In this document: one piece after another, positions 7,107 to 10,644 of the stretch
Position numbering within the stretch: the stretch's first letter is position 1
How the letters are laid out: every line of letters starts with the position of its first letter
NCBI GenBank assembly: GCA_028279995.1
Contig: JANQMQ010000170.1
Coordinates: 1 to 10,644 of the forward strand
Reading direction: 5' to 3'
Origin: Candidatus Phaeomarinibacter sp.
Lineage (GTDB): Bacteria; Pseudomonadota; Alphaproteobacteria; CGMCC-115125
DNA: 10,644 nucleotides
Program-made: the position numbers and the translations under genes
The notes under the pieces: model-generated
Databases searched by the model: none
What the model was told of the DNA's origin: nothing
The model's input: the letters and a program-made list of their open reading frames with translations, nothing else

Positions 7107-7717
7107 GTTCTTCTCCACCCCGCAAGCCATCCTCAAAACCGGGCGCCTGGAAGGTTCACTCAGACGAGGTCGTTTTTGAAACACCCTATATCCGCGCCCG
7201 CCAGCAACGCTGCGAAACCATGCGCGGCGCCATCGTTGATCCGTATCACGTGTTCGACATGCCCAACTGGGCAGCCATGCTGGCCATCACCCCGGACCAC
7301 GAAGCCGTGCTGATCCACAATTACCGCCATGGCTCCCAGCGGGTGATGCTGGAACTGCCTGGCGGCATGATTGATGACGATGACCCGGACATCGCCCATG
7401 CGGTGGCGCGCGAACTGCGCGAGGAAACCGGATACCGGGCAGACAGGGTCTTTGCCCTGCCGCCAATCCACCCTTACCCGGGACGCTTCAGACAGATGGC
7501 CTACCCCTATCTGGGAATTGGCGCGGTCAAGGAGTACGAACAGGCGCTGGAGGAGGACGAAGACCTGGAGGTTATTACTGTTCCCCTGGCAGAGGCATTC
7601 AGACTGTTCGCTGACGGCAGCGCTGACGTGGCTGCCGTGCACGCGGGAATCATGCTGTCCGCCCGCCACCTGATCACCAGCACGCCCGAGCTGTCCCATT
7701 TACGGGACCATGTGTGA
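7103..7717 (+). CDS. Nudix hydrolase, ADP-ribose pyrophosphatase-like
   Basis: A 204-residue protein with a Nudix domain: NYRHG (73-77), ELPGGMIDDDD (84-94) and the core RELREETGY (103-111), which supplies the metal-binding glutamates. The NYRHG strand, a Pro-rich segment LPPIHPYPGRF (119-129) after the box, and an acidic EEDEDLEV strand (150-157) resemble ADP-ribose/nucleoside-diphosphate-sugar pyrophosphatases. It would hydrolyse a nucleoside diphosphate linked to another group, in the cytoplasm; the substrate cannot be fixed. Compared with the strict pattern GX5EX7REUXEEXGU, the first half is one residue longer and has Asp instead of Glu. The start at 7103 is chosen because it overlaps the peptidase stop as ATGA and gives a normal N-terminus; an upstream ATG at 7040 in the same frame only adds residues antiparallel to family expectation inside the peptidase gene. 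Confidence 0.9.
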   Translation: MSSSPPRKPSSKPGAWKVHSDEVVFETPYIRARQQRCETMRGAIVDPYHVFDMPNWAAMLAITPDHEAVLIHNYRHGSQRVMLELPGGMIDDDDPDIAHAVARELREETGYRADRVFALPPIHPYPGRFRQMAYPYLGIGAVKEYEQALEEDEDLEVITVPLAEAFRLFADGSADVAAVHAGIMLSARHLITSTPELSHLRDHV

Positions 7718-7899
7718 GGCCGCAGGCACAGTTAACAGAATGTGATCAGATTTTTCCGATTTCTTGGGACTGAACAACCCTATTTTCTGCCAGTTTTCAG
7801 CTCCACTCATACTTTCGGGTGATTGCGAAACTCAGCGAAACCGCCAGTTTGTCGCCGAAGCACATGTTGGTGCTTCGGGGTTTTCTGTGTGGGGTAGTC
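7718..7899 (+). other. Intergenic leader of the autotransporter gene
   Basis: This 182-base gap begins AT-rich (about 7730-7800) and ends in structured sequence. CATACT (7808-7813) is a possible -10, but its -35 is poor. From 7813 to 7855 several mutually exclusive short stems can be drawn: TTTCG/CGAAA at 7813-7817/7826-7830; AAACT/AGTTT at 7828-7832/7846-7850; AAAC/GTTT at 7838-7841/7847-7850. The terminator-like hairpin at 7855-7878 follows. No separate terminator for the Nudix gene is visible near its stop. Confidence 0.45.
7855..7886 (+). terminator. Intrinsic-terminator-like hairpin just before the autotransporter start
   Basis: A perfect 9-pair stem, CCGAAGCAC (7855-7863) with GTGCTTCGG (7870-7878), a 6-base loop ATGTTG, then GG and TTTTCT (7881-7886). 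It ends 13 bases before the ATG at 7900. It could end transcripts from the peptidase-Nudix operon, end a small RNA, or act as an attenuator for the autotransporter. Confidence 0.6.
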
Positions 7900-10509
7900 A
7901 TGAGTTCCAGTATTAGTCGTCAGTCATCAGTCAACAGTCATGTTCGCTATGCCTTGTTGTGCGCGGCATTGGGCACAACAGCGCTCACAGCGCTAACAGC
8001 AGCGCCCGACACAGCTTATGCAGACTGTGTCGCTACTGGTCCCAATACCTTCAATATCGACAACAACAACAATGGAACACGTCTCGTGTTGTTCAACGAC
8101 TGTCCCGGCGTTGGCGCGTCCAACACCGTGACTATTTTGCCCGGCACCAACATTCTGCCTAATCCAGGCGTCTCAGCAGCCGTCAACACAGGCGCGAACA
8201 ACTGGAACATAACCAATCAGGGCACGCTGACCGGCTCCGGCCTCAACGCAGGACTCATTCAGGGCAGCGACGATTCAAGCTTGGTAAATTTCGGAACGTT
8301 GAGCGGCTTCTTTGGCTTGCAGGTTACCGGCAACAACAACACAGTCATAAATGAAGTTGGTGGCCAGATTACGGATACCGGCGGGCGGGCGCTGGCAACG
8401 ATCGGCCCTGTAATGGTCACAAACCGCGGCACCATTGCCAGTACTGGATTGTCCGCCGTGAGCGTGGATTCAGGCAGCACTGTGCTCAACTCAGGCACCA
8501 TTACGTCAAGCGGCGTCGGCATCGACGCTGAAAGCGGGTCAACCATCACGAATGCCCAAGGAGGGTCCATCACAACAACCGGTATAGGCGTACAACTCAT
8601 CGGCGGGGCGTCTACATTCATCAATTCCGGCACAGTGACCAGCAATGTCGTTGGCACCGCATTCACGGGCAGCGGGGGGGATGACATCGTCGAATTGCAA
8701 CCCACCGGCGCGCTGAACGGCAATGTGTTCGGCAACGGCGGAACGGACACCTTGCGCTTCGGCGGAACCGGGGCTGGCACATTCGATCTGACCGAGATCG
8801 ACACAGGCACTGACACACAGAAATATCAGCGCTTTGAAACCTTCGCAGTCACCGGCGGTGAGTGGACGTTCAACAACGCCACCACGCTTCCCTTCGCTAT
8901 CAATGGCGGCACTTTGAAAGGCACCGGCACCTTCGGCGGCATCACCGCCAACGCAGGCGGCACGCTGGCGCCGGGTAATTCCATCGGCACGCTGAATGTC
9001 GCTGGCAATGTTGTCTTTGCACCGGGCTCCATCTATGCAGTGGAGATCAACGAGAACGGCACATCAGACCAGATCGTCGCAACGGGTTCTGCAACGATCA
9101 ACGGCGGCACGGTTCAGGTTCTGCCGGAACCGGGCACCTACAGCACAGCCCAGACATTTGTTATTCTCACAGCCGCCGGTGGCGTCGCCGGGGTGTTTGA
9201 CGCAGTCACCATCGACAATAACTTCGCCTTCATCACCCCAAGCCTAAGCTATCAAGGCAACCAGGTGCTGCTGTCCATCGCGCCGGGCGCATCGTTCGGC
9301 ACAGCAGCTTTGACCCGCAACCAGCAGCAGACCGCAGCCGTGCTGACCGGTCTCACCGGAACAGCAACCGGCACCCTGCAGACAGCGCTCAACAATCTGA
9401 CCATACAGACGGCACCCAACGCACGCCTGGCCTTTGAAAGCCTCAGTGGTGAAATCCACGTGGCAGGCGCATCCGCCGCCCTCCTCAACATCAACCACGT
9501 GGCTGACACCATGCGCCGCGGCGACGGCGCGTTCTCGCGGCGCGGCATCAAGGCTGCCAACGCGGGCGGATACGTACAACTGGCTCAGGCCACCCTTGGC
9601 CAGACAGCAACGGACGCAGCCGATGTGCTCGTCGCCGCTGCACCGGGTGCTGCCGCCCGCAACCTTGAAGGGGCTGCGGACACACCGTGGACCTACTGGA
9701 CAACGGCCCTCGGCTCGCCCGGACAGATCGACAGCGACAGCAATGGCCGCAAGACAGAGCACAATCAGATCGGCTTTGCCGCCGGTGCTGAATATCGCCT
9801 GTCCAACGATAGCTCCGCAGGCGTATCAGTCGCCTATCTGACCAATGACGCAGACCTCGGCACTCAGGACATGGACCGCAACGCCTATCTGATTGGTGCC
9901 ACAGGCCGCCATTCAAGCGTCTGGGGCATCGATGTCGAAGCAGCCATCGGCTACGGCTTCCAAGACGTGGATACCAGCCGCAACATCACCATCGGCAACT
10001 TCGCGGCCACCGCCAATGCGGACTACGACGCCCATTCATTCTTTGCCTCTGTTGAAGCCTCAACCACACGGACAGCAGGCCACCTCGCCTTCCGCCCCTT
10101 TGCGGGCGCCACCTATGTCTACACGGATGTGGACGGGTTCTCCGAAACCGGCGCGGGCACAGCAGGTCTCGCAAACGACGGAGAGGAATACAGCTCTCTG
10201 GTGGGACGTCTGGGCGTAGAAGTCTCAACCCAGTTCGAGGTAGCCGGACGCCCGGTGGTTCCCAATGCCAGCGTCGCCTGGGCCCGTGAGCTCGGCGATG
10301 TCACCCAGTCCAGCGACTTCACCTTCGTTGGCGGCGGCGGATCTTTTGAAACATGGGCCCCTGCCCGTGGCCGTGACAGCGCAGAGATTGGCGTTGGGGT
10401 TGCCGCTCTGGTTGCCGACAATGTCAGCGCACACCTTGGCTATCAGGGAACCGTCTCCAGCAAGGATCAGGACAGCGCCCTCTCCGCAGGCGTGCGGTTC
10501 AAGTGGTAG
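7900..10509 (+). CDS. Autotransporter (type Va secretion) with beta-helical passenger
   Basis: An 869-residue outer-membrane/secreted protein. Residues 1-41 form a Sec signal with a long polar N-part (MSSSISRQSSVNSHVRY), a hydrophobic core ALLCAALGTTALTALTAA and cleavage after AYA. The passenger (about 42-460) has short repeats of the type (V/I)xNxGT(I/L), near residues 104, 128, 149, 173, 195, 216 and 241, spaced 21-25 apart as in beta-helix turns. GGDDIVEL and GGTDTLRF follow, then the common autotransporter block GGTLAPGNSIGTLNVAGNVV (353-372). A linker leads to a beta-barrel of about 275 residues from WTYWTTA (597) to the terminal FKW, the outer-membrane insertion signature. No protease or lipase motif is visible, so adhesion or surface-coat function is only a guess. 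ATG 7900 is preferred over GTG 7819 because the latter places a terminator hairpin and a non-signal extension inside the gene. The ribosome-binding sequence GGGGT is weak. Confidence 0.93.
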   Translation: MSSSISRQSSVNSHVRYALLCAALGTTALTALTAAPDTAYADCVATGPNTFNIDNNNNGTRLVLFNDCPGVGASNTVTILPGTNILPNPGVSAAVNTGANNWNITNQGTLTGSGLNAGLIQGSDDSSLVNFGTLSGFFGLQVTGNNNTVINEVGGQITDTGGRALATIGPVMVTNRGTIASTGLSAVSVDSGSTVLNSGTITSSGVGIDAESGSTITNAQGGSITTTGIGVQLIGGASTFINSGTVTSNVVGTAFTGSGGDDIVELQPTGALNGNVFGNGGTDTLRFGGTGAGTFDLTEIDTGTDTQKYQRFETFAVTGGEWTFNNATTLPFAINGGTLKGTGTFGGITANAGGTLAPGNSIGTLNVAGNVVFAPGSIYAVEINENGTSDQIVATGSATINGGTVQVLPEPGTYSTAQTFVILTAAGGVAGVFDAVTIDNNFAFITPSLSYQGNQVLLSIAPGASFGTAALTRNQQQTAAVLTGLTGTATGTLQTALNNLTIQTAPNARLAFESLSGEIHVAGASAALLNINHVADTMRRGDGAFSRRGIKAANAGGYVQLAQATLGQTATDAADVLVAAAPGAAARNLEGAADTPWTYWTTALGSPGQIDSDSNGRKTEHNQIGFAAGAEYRLSNDSSAGVSVAYLTNDADLGTQDMDRNAYLIGATGRHSSVWGIDVEAAIGYGFQDVDTSRNITIGNFAATANADYDAHSFFASVEASTTRTAGHLAFRPFAGATYVYTDVDGFSETGAGTAGLANDGEEYSSLVGRLGVEVSTQFEVAGRPVVPNASVAWARELGDVTQSSDFTFVGGGGSFETWAPARGRDSAEIGVGVAALVADNVSAHLGYQGTVSSKDQDSALSAGVRFKW
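7921..7941 (+). repeat. Three tandem heptamers CAGTCAW in the signal-peptide codons
   Basis: CAGTCAT, CAGTCAA and CAGTCAT lie head to tail within codons 8-14 of the autotransporter. The unit is not a multiple of three, so loss or gain of one copy shifts the frame. Loss leads to a stop at 7994-7996; gain leads to a stop at 8160-8162. Confidence 0.85.
8674..8680 (+). repeat. G7 homopolymer tract in the autotransporter passenger
   Basis: Seven consecutive G bases encode the GG of GSGGDD. One extra G gives an immediate TGA; one fewer gives a stop at 8714-8716 after about a dozen altered codons. It is the longest G run I noticed in the window. Confidence 0.85.
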
Positions 10510-10528
10510 GGGCGCCTTAGGCAGCCCC
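10509..10528. terminator. GC-rich hairpin between converging genes
   Basis: GGGGCGCC (10509-10516) pairs with GGC (10520-10522) and GCCCC (10524-10528) across the loop TTA, with one bulged A at 10523. It starts at the last base of the autotransporter stop and includes the stop codon of the opposing acetyltransferase gene. Neither side is followed by a real T-run, so it is at best a weak or factor-assisted bidirectional terminator. Confidence 0.35.
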
Positions 10529-10644
10529 ACCCTTGACGGGCCGCCACATGGGATAGATCGGCGGGCACCCTTCAGGCAGGTCTGCTGGGACATCGCGCAG
10601 CTCAAACCCATACCGCTGGTAGATGGGAATGTTCTCAGCTTTGC
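10517..10644 (-). CDS. GNAT-type acetyltransferase, C-terminal fragment
   Basis: The last 41 codons of a minus-strand gene that enters from the right edge and ends at TAA 10519-10517. The visible end contains ENIPIYQRYGFELRDVP, matching the N-x-P-x-Y-x-R-x-GF-E motif near the C-terminus of GNAT acetyltransferases (acetyl-CoA dependent). The tail LPEGCPPIYPMWRP resembles the PTLWPMWRP-like ends of one GNAT subgroup. The acceptor substrate cannot be inferred. The gene converges on the autotransporter with 7 bases between the two stop codons. Confidence 0.75.
   Translation of the reverse strand, partial: KAENIPIYQRYGFELRDVPADLPEGCPPIYPMWRPVKGGAA

Noticed and set aside
7819..7899. GTG start at 7819 adding 27 residues to the autotransporter
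   Set aside because: It puts the terminator hairpin inside the coding region and adds a non-signal-like extension, while ATG 7900 begins a normal Sec signal.
10225..10611. 128-codon minus-strand frame at the right end
   Set aside because: It is antisense to the autotransporter barrel and in a different frame from the acetyltransferase end, whose YQRYGFE motif is convincing.
1..10644. CRISPR array, insertion sequence, tRNA, rRNA or prophage signs
   Set aside because: I looked for regularly spaced repeats, terminal inverted repeats with transposase, tRNA-like cloverleafs and phage genes, and saw none. The defined genes are ordinary chromosomal ones.

Overview
The window looks like a chromosomal segment of an alphaproteobacterium. 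It has moderately high GC, short tightly packed operons with ATGA and TGATG stop/start overlaps, and a DUF1489 gene, a family I know from alphaproteobacteria. I cannot name the genus from the sequence.

Left half (1-5359, all on the minus strand): a leucine/isovalerate catabolic operon in the order mccB (3740-5359), liuC (2934-3728), mccA (922-2934). MccB and MccA are the carboxyltransferase and biotin-carrying subunits of 3-methylcrotonyl-CoA carboxylase. LiuC is the likely next enzyme, 3-methylglutaconyl-CoA hydratase. Together they would carry 3-methylcrotonyl-CoA to HMG-CoA. The same transcription unit probably continues into a DUF1489 gene (475-912) and, through an ATGA overlap, a small exported protein of unknown function that runs off the left edge (1-478).

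Centre (5360-6120): a 484-base divergent intergenic region with several small dyads, then a cold-shock-domain gene (5844-6050) closed by a strong intrinsic terminator (6083-6120).

Right half (6144-10509, plus strand): a two-gene operon encoding a prolyl-iminopeptidase-like alpha/beta hydrolase (6144-7106) and a Nudix hydrolase (7103-7717). After a structured leader containing an intrinsic-terminator-like hairpin (7855-7886) comes a large autotransporter (7900-10509). It has a Sec signal, a beta-helical passenger with about seven short turns, and a C-terminal beta-barrel ending in FKW. At the right edge the C-terminus of a GNAT-type acetyltransferase (10517-10644, minus) converges on it with a gap of only 7 bases.

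Most genes belong to known families. The least ordinary part is the front of the autotransporter gene. It has a terminator-like hairpin ending just before the ribosome-binding region, three tandem heptamers in the signal-peptide codons, and a G7 tract in the passenger codons; a slip at either repeat would truncate the protein. I found no CRISPR array, insertion sequence, tRNA or rRNA.
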